Below are positions 37,220-45,503 of a stretch of 64,000 bases of DNA, in pieces; position 1 is the stretch's first letter; each line of letters starts with the position of its first letter. The translations under genes and the position numbers were made by a program. Source of the DNA: HyVt-443 sp964544655 (GTDB lineage Bacteria; Pseudomonadota; Gammaproteobacteria; Chromatiales; Chromatiaceae); assembly GCA_964544655.1 (NCBI GenBank), contig CAZJCM010000010.1, positions 12,162 through 76,161 of the forward strand. Reading direction: 5' to 3'. The notes below the pieces were generated by a model. The model was given only the letters and a program-made list of their open reading frames with translations, was not told where the DNA came from and did no database searches.

Positions 37220-38407
37220 ATGACCAACCATGAACTGATTGGCCAGATCAGCGGCCTGCACCAGATGATGATCCAGCTGGTGCAAAATATTCCTGAGGCC
37301 GATGCCTACCACAATTACCGGCCCGGGCTCGCCCCCCTGGCCTGGTATCTGGGACGCAGCGCCTATATCGAAACCTGGTGGCTGCGTGAGCAGGTACAGC
37401 AGGACGACGACATCACCTCCCGGGTGCGGGAGATATTCAGCTTCACGGGGGACGCCCCCACAGCGGCACAATGGCAGCACCTGCCGCCCCTGGATCATCT
37501 GCTGAACTGGGTATTGGAACTCCAGGACGAGAACATCATGCGCCTGGCCAATCCCAGGATACTGCAACCGCATCCACTGCTGGAGCAGGATCGCCTGCAC
37601 TGGAACATCCTGCAGGAACACGCCTGCATCTACGAGCAGATGCTGATGGTGCTCACCCAACGGCGCATCCAGATACACCACGATCACCGGGTAGGCCGCC
37701 CACTGACGCCCCTCGAGCCGTCGATCGATATGGGGGGCGTCGCCCAGGGGCACTACCGGATCGGCGCCATGGATGACCCCGCCGCCTATGACAACGAAAC
37801 CCCGCCGATGGTGGTGCAGCTGAGCAATTTCCGCATCAACCGGTTCCCGGTCACCAATGGCGCCTGGTTGAAATTCATCCAGGACGGGGGATATGAGCGG
37901 CCGGATCTGTGGGAGCCGGCAGGCTGGGAGCAGACCGGACGGCAACACGCCCACCCGGATCACTGGCGGCAGGATAGCGCAGGCCAGTGGTACGCCATCG
38001 GCATCAACGGTCCTTTCGATCTGGACCCTGAAGAGTCGGTGATGGGTGTCAGCCAGCACGAGGCCACCGCCTATGCCAATTGGGTGGCCGGTCTGGGCGG
38101 TCCTCTGAGCGGGGCCGTGCTGCAACATGAATATCAGTGGGAGGTGGCAGCCCGCACCCGTACCATCTCTGGATACGGCCGCGTCTGGGAGTGGTGTTCC
38201 AACCGTTTTCAGCCCTATACCGGCTACCAGGCACCGGAGTTCACGGAGGCCCGCACCCGGACGTTCGACGACCGGCACTACACCCTGCGCGGGGCCAGCC
38301 TGCATACCCAGCGGGCCCTGCGCCGCCCCACTTACCGCAATCGTGCCCTGCCCGCCGCACGCCACCTGTTCAGTGGCGTACGGCTGGTGTTTCCGCCCCT
38401 GGGCTAA
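37220..38407 (+). CDS. EgtB/SUMF1-like protein with DinB-like N-domain and altered metal ligands
   Basis: 395 residues from the ATG at 37220. The N-terminal half is a DinB-like four-helix domain and the C-terminal half an FGE-sulfatase/SUMF1 domain (VVQLSNFRINRFPVTNGAWLKFI, HEATAYANWV, GRVWEWCSNRFQPYTGY, LRGASLHTQRALRRPTYRNRALP). This is the architecture of EgtB, OvoA and SenA, which use iron to join cysteine or a thio/seleno sugar to hercynine. The three-His site seems changed: the first His position is Arg46 (WYLGRS), the second is His134, the third is Tyr138 (EHACIYEQ). It may therefore not bind iron in the normal way. No egtD-like methyltransferase is nearby. Confidence 0.78.
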   Translation: MTNHELIGQISGLHQMMIQLVQNIPEADAYHNYRPGLAPLAWYLGRSAYIETWWLREQVQQDDDITSRVREIFSFTGDAPTAAQWQHLPPLDHLLNWVLELQDENIMRLANPRILQPHPLLEQDRLHWNILQEHACIYEQMLMVLTQRRIQIHHDHRVGRPLTPLEPSIDMGGVAQGHYRIGAMDDPAAYDNETPPMVVQLSNFRINRFPVTNGAWLKFIQDGGYERPDLWEPAGWEQTGRQHAHPDHWRQDSAGQWYAIGINGPFDLDPEESVMGVSQHEATAYANWVAGLGGPLSGAVLQHEYQWEVAARTRTISGYGRVWEWCSNRFQPYTGYQAPEFTEARTRTFDDRHYTLRGASLHTQRALRRPTYRNRALPAARHLFSGVRLVFPPLG

Positions 38408-38411
38408 TCGG

Positions 38412-39089
38412 TTATTTGTAGGAGAGCAACTCGATCTCGAAAATCAGGGTTTCGTTGGGACCGATGCTGCCACCGGCGCCCTTCTCCCCATAACCCATCT
38501 CCGAAGGCACGAAGATCTTCCACTTGGCGCCCGGTTTCATGTGTGTCAGCGCCTCACGAAACCCCGGGATCACGCTATTCAGCTTGAAGCTGGTCGGCTC
38601 GCCCCGTTTGTAGGAACTGTCGAACTCCTTGCCGTTGATCAAGGTGCCACGATAATGCACTGTCACCGTGGATTCCGGCTTCGGGCTCTCACCTTCCCCC
38701 GCCTTCAGCTCGGTATATTGCAGCCCGGAGGGCAGGCTCTTCACACCCGGCTTCTTGGCATTTTCAGCCAGGAACTGCTTGCCCGCTTCCAGGGCCGCCT
38801 CCGCCTTCTGCTGTTTCTCCTTGATCATCTGCTCACGCCCGGTCTTCAGGGCCGTCCGCATTTCATCCAGGCTCATTTGCAGCGGTTTGCCTTGCAGCAC
38901 ATCATCGATGGCGGCAGCGAATGCGGCGGCATCCACCTTGATCCCATCTTTCTTCATCTGCTGTCCAAACTGGAAACCCAGCGTGTAACTGAATTTCTGC
39001 TGCTGGTTCTGCAACTCCACCGCTTGGGCGGAGAAGGGAACAGCAACGAACAGCAGGGTGGAAAGGGCGTGTTTCAGTGAAAGACTCAT
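38412..39089 (-). CDS. FKBP-type peptidyl-prolyl isomerase, exported (FkpA/Mip-like)
   Basis: 225 residues. A signal peptide (STLLFVAVPFSAQA^V) is followed by the helical dimerisation domain (KFSYTLGFQFGQQMKKDGIKVDAAAFAAAIDDVL, a long coiled coil) and a C-terminal FKBP domain: VTVHYRGTLINGKEFDSSYKRGEPTSFKLNSVIPGFREAL, then GYGEKGAGGSIGPNETLIFEIELL. It is a periplasmic foldase. It is convergent with the EgtB-like gene, with only 4 bp between the two stop codons. Confidence 0.92.
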   Translation of the reverse strand: MSLSLKHALSTLLFVAVPFSAQAVELQNQQQKFSYTLGFQFGQQMKKDGIKVDAAAFAAAIDDVLQGKPLQMSLDEMRTALKTGREQMIKEKQQKAEAALEAGKQFLAENAKKPGVKSLPSGLQYTELKAGEGESPKPESTVTVHYRGTLINGKEFDSSYKRGEPTSFKLNSVIPGFREALTHMKPGAKWKIFVPSEMGYGEKGAGGSIGPNETLIFEIELLSYK

Positions 39090-39172
39090 CTGGTTTCCTT
39101 TTTAGTTGATTATAGAGTTCGTGGCGCTGGTGACATCCCTGAGGCATTTGCGCCAATGATTGGTTCCCGCGG

Positions 39173-40027
39173 TCAGAGAAAACGCATGGAGAGGTCGACC
39201 GCGGTCACATCTTTGGTCAGCTCCCCCACCGAGATGTCATTCACACCGGTTTCCGCAATGGCGCGGATGCTCGACAAGGTGACACCGCCCGATGCCTCCA
39301 GCCGCGCCCGGCCATCGGCCAGAGCCACCGCCTTGCGCAGTCCGGCAAGGTCGAAATTGTCCAGCAGTACCCGCTCCGCCCCCGCGTCCAGCGCCTGCTC
39401 CAGCTCGGCCAGATTCTCCACTTCGATCTCCACCGGCAGGCCGTGCGCCGCTTTGCGGGCGGCGGTCAACGCCTGCCGAACCGAACCGGCGGCAAGAATG
39501 TGATTCTCCTTGATCAGGATCGCATCGTACAGGCCGATGCGATGGTTGTGGCAACCACCGCAGATCACTGCATACTTCTGCTGCAGGCGCAGCCCGGGCA
39601 GGGTCTTGCGGGTATCCAGCACCCGCACGCCCGTGCCGGCCACGGCATCGGCGTAACGCCGGGCCAAGGTGGCCGTAGCCGAAAGCGTCTGCAGATAGTT
39701 GAGTGCCGTCCGTTCGCCACTGAGCAGGGCACGGGTATTTCCCTGTAGTTGGCACAACACGCGTCCAGGGGCGACACGGTCGCCATCGTGCGCCAACCAG
39801 GTCACCTCTATATCCTGATCCAGCTGCTGGAACACCTGATCAAACCAGGCGGTTCCACAGAGCACCGCCGCCTCACGGCAGACCACCTGTACCTGAGCGA
39901 CGGCATCCGCCGGGATCAGCGAGGCGGTGACATCGCCGCTGCCCAGATCCTCCTCCAGGGCCAGCGCCACCTGGGCCGCGATCCGCTCTGCCGATGGCAG
40001 GACCGCCGTCAGATCAGAGGATTTCAA
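39173..40027 (-). CDS. nadC: Nicotinate-nucleotide pyrophosphorylase (quinolinate phosphoribosyltransferase)
   Basis: 284 residues from a TTG at 40027, inside the 3' end of the FKBP gene, with GGAG four bases upstream. An ATG at 40099 would add 24 unrelated residues. Motifs: LEEDLGSGDVTASLIP, LLSGERTALNYLQTLSATAT, VLDTRKTLPGLRLQQKYAVICGGCHNHRIGLYDAILIKENH, EIEVENLAELEQAL and VLLDNFDL. It makes nicotinate mononucleotide from quinolinate and PRPP in NAD synthesis. nadA and nadB are not nearby. It is probably translationally coupled to the FKBP gene. Confidence 0.93.
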   Translation of the reverse strand: MKSSDLTAVLPSAERIAAQVALALEEDLGSGDVTASLIPADAVAQVQVVCREAAVLCGTAWFDQVFQQLDQDIEVTWLAHDGDRVAPGRVLCQLQGNTRALLSGERTALNYLQTLSATATLARRYADAVAGTGVRVLDTRKTLPGLRLQQKYAVICGGCHNHRIGLYDAILIKENHILAAGSVRQALTAARKAAHGLPVEIEVENLAELEQALDAGAERVLLDNFDLAGLRKAVALADGRARLEASGGVTLSSIRAIAETGVNDISVGELTKDVTAVDLSMRFL

Positions 40028-40358
40028 GCAGCTCCACCTCGAACACCAGGGTCGCATTGGGCGGGATAACCCCGCCGGCGCCAGCCGCCCCATAGCCAAG
40101 CTGGGGAGGAATCGTCAGCTTCCGCTTGCCACCCACCTTCATCCCCTGCACCCCCTCATCCCAACCGCGGATCACCCGGCCGGCACCGAGCGGAAAGCTG
40201 AATGGGTCGTTCCGGTCCAGGCTGGAGTCGAACTTGGTGCCATCGGTAAGCCAGCCGGTGTAGTGGACCCGTACCTGCCGGCCCGCGATCGCCGCCTCGC
40301 CATCACCTTCCACCAGATCTTCATACTTCAGGCCGGAATCGGTCATCTTTTCGCTCAT
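40014..40358 (-). CDS. Small cytoplasmic FKBP-type peptidyl-prolyl isomerase
   Basis: 114 residues from the ATG at 40358 with GGAG eight bases upstream. It is a single FKBP domain: GLKYEDLVEGDGEAAIAGRQVRVHYTGWLTDGTKFDSSLDRNDPFSFPLGAGRVIRGWDEGVQGMKVGGKRKLTIPPQLGYGAAGAGGVIPPNATLVFEVELLEIL. There is no signal peptide and no IF insert of the SlyD type, so it resembles simple cytosolic FKBPs. Its last codons contain the nadC start. Confidence 0.92.
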   Translation of the reverse strand: MSEKMTDSGLKYEDLVEGDGEAAIAGRQVRVHYTGWLTDGTKFDSSLDRNDPFSFPLGAGRVIRGWDEGVQGMKVGGKRKLTIPPQLGYGAAGAGGVIPPNATLVFEVELLEIL

Positions 40359-40565
40359 TCGCAATGCTCCATCAGAATTTTTCAGATTAGACGGCATTGT
40401 AAGCGATAGTGGTGGCAGCGCACAGCAATTGACAGGGGCCTGTGTCAAACCGCCACAACCACGAGGACTTTTCTGCCGCTCTTGCGCGGTCCGACTCCGC
40501 CCCCTGGTGTACGGCTGCGGTCAGGATAGTTACTGCCAGCGGGACGGAAGATGAGCGGCAGGCGA

Positions 40566-42851
40566 TCAGCCGCCGGTATTGGAGAGGGAGCGGACCATGG
40601 CGTTCATGGCCCGGTCCAGCAGGGGCACATTCACATCCTTGAGGCGGAGCGCCTTGCCGCTGCGGAACCATTCCGCCAGTTCTTCCAGGGTCAGTTCTGC
40701 CACCTTCAGGCCTTTGCGGCTGACGAACAGGGAGTTGCCGGTGATCCGGCTGCGCCAGGAGAGCTTGGCCCGAAACGTCCGCCCCTTCTCATTGGCGACT
40801 TCCAGCCAGTCCCCTTCCATCAGATTGCGGGCCATACGCAGATACTCATCATCGGGGGCAGAACCATCATTGCCTGTGCCGTCATCCATGCCAGCAGCCG
40901 CGGCCCGGTTCTCAGCCGAGGATTGGAGCGGGGCGGCAGCATCCACCTTCAGATCCGGGGACCTGGTCCGGGACGGCCCTGTTTCCGCCTCCTTTTCCAC
41001 CGTTTGCAGCGGGTCGTTCCCCGCCAGACAGGCGACGTGGCAACGCTGCAGGTCGCCGAACAGCTGGGACATGCGATGCTGATCATAGGAAATTCCATCC
41101 AGCCCGGAGCGCAGTTTTTTCAGTAACTGCGGGATCTCTTCCAGCAGTTGCTGGCGCTGCGCCTTCTCCTGCTTGGGCTGCACGCTCCACAGCAGCCGGT
41201 CCATCACCCCCAGCGCCTCCTGCCATGCCGCGCTCGATTCACCCTCCCGCAGATGGATCAGCATCAGCACATCCTTCCAGCCATCCCGCAGCAGCTTCTC
41301 CACCACCGGCGGCAGGTCATCCCGCCCCAGCAACCGGGCATCGATCTCACTGGCGATCCGCCGACGCGCCAGTTCCAACTGCTCCTTGCCTTGGGTGACC
41401 TGGGCCGCCCGCTGCTCCGTGATTTGCGCGCCCTGCTTCTCCTTTTCCAGAAAACGGACGAACGCTTCATGCAGATCGGCAAACAGTGACACATCGTCAG
41501 TGAAGCTGGTGAGCACCTGGTCGACAATCGATTCCATCCTGGCGTAGAGCCCACCTTCGGCACGCCCCGCCTCTTCCGTCCAGCCGATCGCCGCCTGCGC
41601 CATACTATTGAGCAGCCGCCGCGCAGGATGCCCTTTATGACTGAAGAAAGTGCGATCGAGAATGGCCACTTTCAGCATCGGGATCTGCAATCTGGCCAGC
41701 AGCGCCTTCATGGCATCGGGCAAGTTCCGGTCTTCAAGAATGAACTCGAACAACATGGAGATCACATCGATCGCATCCTCGTCGTTCGACTCGATTCTCT
41801 TCTGCGCATCCGCCCCCTGTCCTAGCCCCATGCTCTGCAGCAGATTCGTCCGCACGTCCAGGCCGGATACGACCACACCGCCATCACTTGGCAATGGCGT
41901 CCGCTGCAACGCAGACAAGGCATTGACCAGTTCTGCGGTATCGACCACCGGCAGGTTGGCCGGCACGCTGTCGTTGACCGGCGCCTGACCACCTCTACGC
42001 TGGTTCAACAGCTGCTTGAGGGCAGAAAAGAGTTCTGCCTGCAGCATCCCGTCATCACCGCCCTGGGCGCCGTTCACTGCCGTACCGGTCACACCCTCAT
42101 GCGCAGCGTCACCCGCCGTTCCACGGCCCGACCGGTGCTGAACCTGTCTGACCAGCTTGGGCAGCACGCCGGCACCGATCAGCACCTCGTTCAACGCATG
42201 GTAGAGATCCTCCAGGGCATCGACGACCTGGTACTCAAACTGCTTATAGATCACCAGCTTGACCGGCACGTCCAACTCAATGCCATGCACTGCATCACGA
42301 AATGCATAGCAGAGCGCCGCAGGAGCCAGCGGATTGCTCCTTTCATCCACCACACCGCCTCCCTGCATCTCGGCAAACCGCTGATGCAGGGCATACAACG
42401 CCTGATAGTGCCGGTTCTCCCCGCGGGAGATCATGTTGTTGACCGCCAGTCCCTCTTCCAACTCGGCATTGTCAATCAGGGAAAAAGGCTCATCGGTCTG
42501 TTCCTGCTGCGGCTCATAACCGTTGATCGGAACCGGGCCATACTGCCAGAAACGGGCAAAGCCATCTCGCACATTGCGGTCGAAGCTGGCCTCGATCCGC
42601 TCCCTCTCCTTGCGCATCTCCCGCAGGGCATCGAAATACGATGTCTGCAACAGATTGCTCTCGGCCTTGTCGGCCAGATCGTAGAGTGCGTCATCCAGCT
42701 TTTCGAACATCCTTTTTATGGCATTGGACAACCGCTCCTGCATGACCTGCCGGCAGCGTTCCACTACCGCACGATGCCGCTCCGGCAGCGCTGACGGGCG
42801 TTCCATCGCCTGACCTCTGTCGAATGAGAGAATGTTGTTCTGAAACGCCAT
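40566..42851 (-). CDS. DUF1631 family protein
   Basis: 761 residues from the ATG at 42851; the frame is open to 42950. It is a long helical protein with no signal peptide or TM segment. The sequence PERHRAVVERCRQVMQERLSNAIKRMFEKLDDALYDLADKAESNLLQTSYFDALREMRKER, the mid part VDVISMLFEFIL...DRTFFSHKGHPARRLLNSMAQAAIGW and the C-terminal RAKLSWRSRITGNSLFVSRKGLKVAELTLEELAEWF fit DUF1631, sometimes annotated as thymidine phosphorylase without good reason. The C-terminal LSW...NSLFVSRKG stretch resembles a PilZ-like fold, so a c-di-GMP link is possible. Function unknown. Confidence 0.82.
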   Translation of the reverse strand: MAFQNNILSFDRGQAMERPSALPERHRAVVERCRQVMQERLSNAIKRMFEKLDDALYDLADKAESNLLQTSYFDALREMRKERERIEASFDRNVRDGFARFWQYGPVPINGYEPQQEQTDEPFSLIDNAELEEGLAVNNMISRGENRHYQALYALHQRFAEMQGGGVVDERSNPLAPAALCYAFRDAVHGIELDVPVKLVIYKQFEYQVVDALEDLYHALNEVLIGAGVLPKLVRQVQHRSGRGTAGDAAHEGVTGTAVNGAQGGDDGMLQAELFSALKQLLNQRRGGQAPVNDSVPANLPVVDTAELVNALSALQRTPLPSDGGVVVSGLDVRTNLLQSMGLGQGADAQKRIESNDEDAIDVISMLFEFILEDRNLPDAMKALLARLQIPMLKVAILDRTFFSHKGHPARRLLNSMAQAAIGWTEEAGRAEGGLYARMESIVDQVLTSFTDDVSLFADLHEAFVRFLEKEKQGAQITEQRAAQVTQGKEQLELARRRIASEIDARLLGRDDLPPVVEKLLRDGWKDVLMLIHLREGESSAAWQEALGVMDRLLWSVQPKQEKAQRQQLLEEIPQLLKKLRSGLDGISYDQHRMSQLFGDLQRCHVACLAGNDPLQTVEKEAETGPSRTRSPDLKVDAAAPLQSSAENRAAAAGMDDGTGNDGSAPDDEYLRMARNLMEGDWLEVANEKGRTFRAKLSWRSRITGNSLFVSRKGLKVAELTLEELAEWFRSGKALRLKDVNVPLLDRAMNAMVRSLSNTGG

Positions 42852-43214
42852 ATCCGTTGCCTTGGTCTTGTCATGCCGGACACCGGCCCGGCACGTCATC
42901 TGATCCTGAGTCTGGTGCACTCCACCCGGCCACACCGTGAAATGCCTCACATATCCAACTTCTAATTTTATTTCCGATGCAAATGTGATCCTGTTCTTGG
43001 CTCACAGGAAGACCATGCCTATCCGTAAAAATGGTTCCTTCCCAGTCCCTGAAATAAACAAATAAACCAATCTGCCGAAATGGATAAAGCGACTTGGGCA
43101 GATCCGCAATCCTTCAGCCTCTGTAACGGCCACTCATGCATCCAGCTTTAGCGGCAAAGGTAACAAATTGTTCCGGCATGTGATCTAGTTAACACAGAAA
43201 CAGCAGTGTAAGGT
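42852..43214. other. 363-bp divergent spacer before the DUF1538 operon
   Basis: It separates the leftward DUF1631 gene and the rightward DUF1538 operon, so it should hold both promoters. It is visibly richer in A+T than its surroundings, but I cannot point to a clear -35/-10 pair. No gene is seen. Confidence 0.4.
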
Positions 43215-43955
43215 ATGGATGTGAACAAGCTCCTGCGACATCTCGGCAGATCACTGCTGGAAAGTGTACGCGATCTTCTGCCAATCCTGCTGGTAATCGC
43301 ATTCTTCCAGTTGCTGGTACTGCAACAACCCATTCCGGACCTGACAGGTCTGCTGACCGGCACCCTGCTGGTGGTGATCGGCCTCACCTTTTTCGTGCAT
43401 GGCCTCAAGCTCGGTCTGTTCCCCATTGGCGAAAGCATGGCCCACGACTTTGCCCGTAAGGGCAGTCTGGTCTGGCTGCTGCTGTTCGCCTTTGCCCTGG
43501 GCTTCGGCACCACGGTGGCGGAACCGGCCCTGATCGCGGTGGCAGCGGAAGCGGCTGAGGTTGCGGCCACCGGCGGCATGATCGACAGCACTGAACAGGC
43601 GATGCGGGCCTATGCCGACGGCCTGCGCCTGACGGTGGCGGTCTCGGTGGGGCTGGCCATCGTCATCGGGGTGATCCGCATCATCAAGGGGTGGCCGATC
43701 CAGTATCTGATCATCGGCGGTTATCTGGGCATCGTCATCATGACCGCCTTCGCCCCACCGGAGATCATCGGTATCGCCTACGATTCCGGTGGCGTCACCA
43801 CCTCCACCATCACCGTGCCTCTGGTCACCGCATTGGGCGTCGGGCTGGCCAGCAGCATCAGGGGACGCAACCCGCTCACCGACGGTTTCGGCCTGATTGC
43901 TTTCGCCTCCCTGACCCCGATGATGTTCGTCATGGCCTATGGGATGATCCTATGA
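43215..43955 (+). CDS. DUF1538 membrane protein, subunit 1
   Basis: 246 residues with about seven hydrophobic helices. Two conserved segments stand out: LLFAFALGFGTTVAEPALIAVAAEAAEV and YDSGGVTTSTITVPLVTALGVGLASSIRGRNPLTDGFGLIAFASL. The same two segments occur in the next gene, so the proteins are paralogous halves. I recall DUF1538 proteins as being often a single polypeptide of about twice this length. The charged or polar residues within helices (E-P, D-S-G-G-V-T-T-S-T) suggest a transport path. Substrate unknown. The stop overlaps the next start as ATGA. Confidence 0.82.
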   Translation: MDVNKLLRHLGRSLLESVRDLLPILLVIAFFQLLVLQQPIPDLTGLLTGTLLVVIGLTFFVHGLKLGLFPIGESMAHDFARKGSLVWLLLFAFALGFGTTVAEPALIAVAAEAAEVAATGGMIDSTEQAMRAYADGLRLTVAVSVGLAIVIGVIRIIKGWPIQYLIIGGYLGIVIMTAFAPPEIIGIAYDSGGVTTSTITVPLVTALGVGLASSIRGRNPLTDGFGLIAFASLTPMMFVMAYGMIL

Positions 43956-44749
43956 TGGGAATCCTGCTCCATTTCATCGACGCCCTGCTCGCCACGCTGC
44001 GCGATGTGCTGCCCATCGTCGCCGTGCTGTTCGGCTTCCAGTTATTCATACTGCGCAAGCGTATTCCCAATCTGGGACAGATATTGACCGGCTTCCTGTT
44101 CGTACTGTTTGGTCTGGCCTTTTTTCTCGAAGGCCTGGAACAGGCCCTGTTTCCACTGGGCAAACTGATGGCGAAACAGCTCACCGCCCCGGAATTCCTC
44201 GGCATCGGCGACAGCCTGGCGGGCGGCACCCAGTGGCATCAATACCTGTGGGTCTATCTGTTCGCCTTTGCCATCGGCTTCTCCACCACCATCGCCGAAC
44301 CCTCCCTGATCGCCGTTGCCATCAAGGCCAACCAGGTCTCCGGCGGTGCTATCGGCACCTGGGGGCTGCGCATTGCCGTGGCCTTCGGCGTAGCCATCGG
44401 CATCACCCTGGGGGTCTACCGCATCATCACTGGCACACCACTGCACAACTACATCATCACCGGCTACGTGCTGGTGATCCTGCAGACCATCTTTTGCCCG
44501 AAGAGCATCATCGCCCTCGCCTACGACTCCGGCGGGGTCACCACCTCTACCGTCACCGTGCCGCTGGTGGCGGCGCTGGGTCTGGGGCTCGCCCACAGCA
44601 TTCCCGGGCGCAATCCGCTGCTCGATGGTTTCGGCCTGATTGCCTTTGCCAGTCTTTTCCCCATCATGAGCGTGATGGGTTATGCACAACTCAGTGAATG
44701 GATCGCCCACCGGGGACAACGCACCGAAGCGGGTGGGGAAGGAGATTAA
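43952..44749 (+). CDS. DUF1538 membrane protein, subunit 2
   Basis: 265 residues from the ATG at 43952, overlapping the previous stop. It repeats the family segments: LFAFAIGFSTTIAEPSLIAVAIKANQV and YDSGGVTTSTVTVPLVAALGLGLAHSIPGRNPLLDGFGLIAFASLFPIM. It should form a heteromeric membrane complex with subunit 1. A PII-like gene begins 2 bp after its stop, with GGAAGGAG inside its last codons. The arrangement recalls transporters gated by PII-like proteins (AmtB-GlnK, SbtA-SbtB), but that is an analogy only. Confidence 0.82.
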   Translation: MMGILLHFIDALLATLRDVLPIVAVLFGFQLFILRKRIPNLGQILTGFLFVLFGLAFFLEGLEQALFPLGKLMAKQLTAPEFLGIGDSLAGGTQWHQYLWVYLFAFAIGFSTTIAEPSLIAVAIKANQVSGGAIGTWGLRIAVAFGVAIGITLGVYRIITGTPLHNYIITGYVLVILQTIFCPKSIIALAYDSGGVTTSTVTVPLVAALGLGLAHSIPGRNPLLDGFGLIAFASLFPIMSVMGYAQLSEWIAHRGQRTEAGGEGD

Positions 44750-44751
44750 CC

Positions 44752-45102
44752 ATGCATTTCAAACTGATCATTGCCCTGATCGAGGATACCAAGACCAAAG
44801 CCGTGGTCGAGGCAGCCCGCGACGCAGGTGCAACCGGCTCCACGGTAATCAACCAGGCCAGGGGCGAGGGTATGACCAAGAGCAAGACCTTCTTCGGCCT
44901 CAACCTGGAGATCCAGCGTGATGTCATCCTGCTGCTGGTGGAGGAGCACCTCAGCCGCAGCATCCTGGAGACCATAGAAAAGGTCGGTGAACTGGATGAC
45001 AAACCCGGCACCGGGATCGCCTTTCAGATCGACGTGGAAGATGCGGTTGGCGTATCCCATCAGATTCAGCGACTGACCAGCGTAGTGGAGGAAGAGTTGT
45101 GA
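44752..45102 (+). CDS. PII-like signal transduction protein
   Basis: 116 residues. It has the ferredoxin-like PII fold: MHFKLIIALIEDTKTKAVVEAARDAGATGSTVINQARGEG, then RDVILLLVEEHLSRSILETIEKVG and a C-terminal GTGIAFQIDVEDAVGV that corresponds to the nucleotide-site strand of PII (GDGKIFVLPVEDA). The T-loop (GMTKSKTFFGLNLEIQ) is short and lacks the uridylylated tyrosine of GlnB. It is thus a diverged PII protein, likely dedicated to the DUF1538 pair. The nucleotide ligand cannot be predicted. Confidence 0.85.
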   Translation: MHFKLIIALIEDTKTKAVVEAARDAGATGSTVINQARGEGMTKSKTFFGLNLEIQRDVILLLVEEHLSRSILETIEKVGELDDKPGTGIAFQIDVEDAVGVSHQIQRLTSVVEEEL

Positions 45103-45503
45103 GCGGGGGAAAAATCATCCGGGTGCGCCATGTGATGAAGACCAAATTCGACATGGTCGACGGTATCGCCACCGTCGAAGAAGCACTGCGGAAAATGGCC
45201 CACGTGGAGACCAAGTCTCTGATCGTGAACAAGCGGAACGAGCACGACGAGTACGGCATGGTGATGATCTCCGACATCGCCCGCCAGGTACTGGCCCGGG
45301 ACCGCCCGCCGAGTCGGGTGAACATCTACGAGATCATGTCGAAGCCGGTGATCACCGTCGACCCTGAGATGGATATCCGCTACTGCGCCCGGCTGTTCGA
45401 CCGTTTCGATCTCTCCCGGGCACCGGTGATCGAGAACAAACGGGTGGTGGGCATCATCAGTCTGACCGACATGGTACTGAAGGGGCTGTGCAAACCGCGA
45501 TGA
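45099..45503 (+). CDS. CBS-domain protein
   Basis: 134 residues from a GTG that overlaps the PII-like stop (GTGA). Two CBS motifs make one Bateman module: VRHVMKTKFDMVDGIATVEEALRKMAHVETKSLIVNKRN...YGMVMISDIARQVL and NIYEIMSKPVITVDPEMDIRYCARLFDRFDLSRAPVIENKRVVGIISLTDMV. Such modules bind adenine nucleotides. Together with the PII-like protein it gives the DUF1538 system two possible nucleotide sensors. Its stop overlaps the ampD start. Confidence 0.9.
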   Translation: MSGGKIIRVRHVMKTKFDMVDGIATVEEALRKMAHVETKSLIVNKRNEHDEYGMVMISDIARQVLARDRPPSRVNIYEIMSKPVITVDPEMDIRYCARLFDRFDLSRAPVIENKRVVGIISLTDMVLKGLCKPR

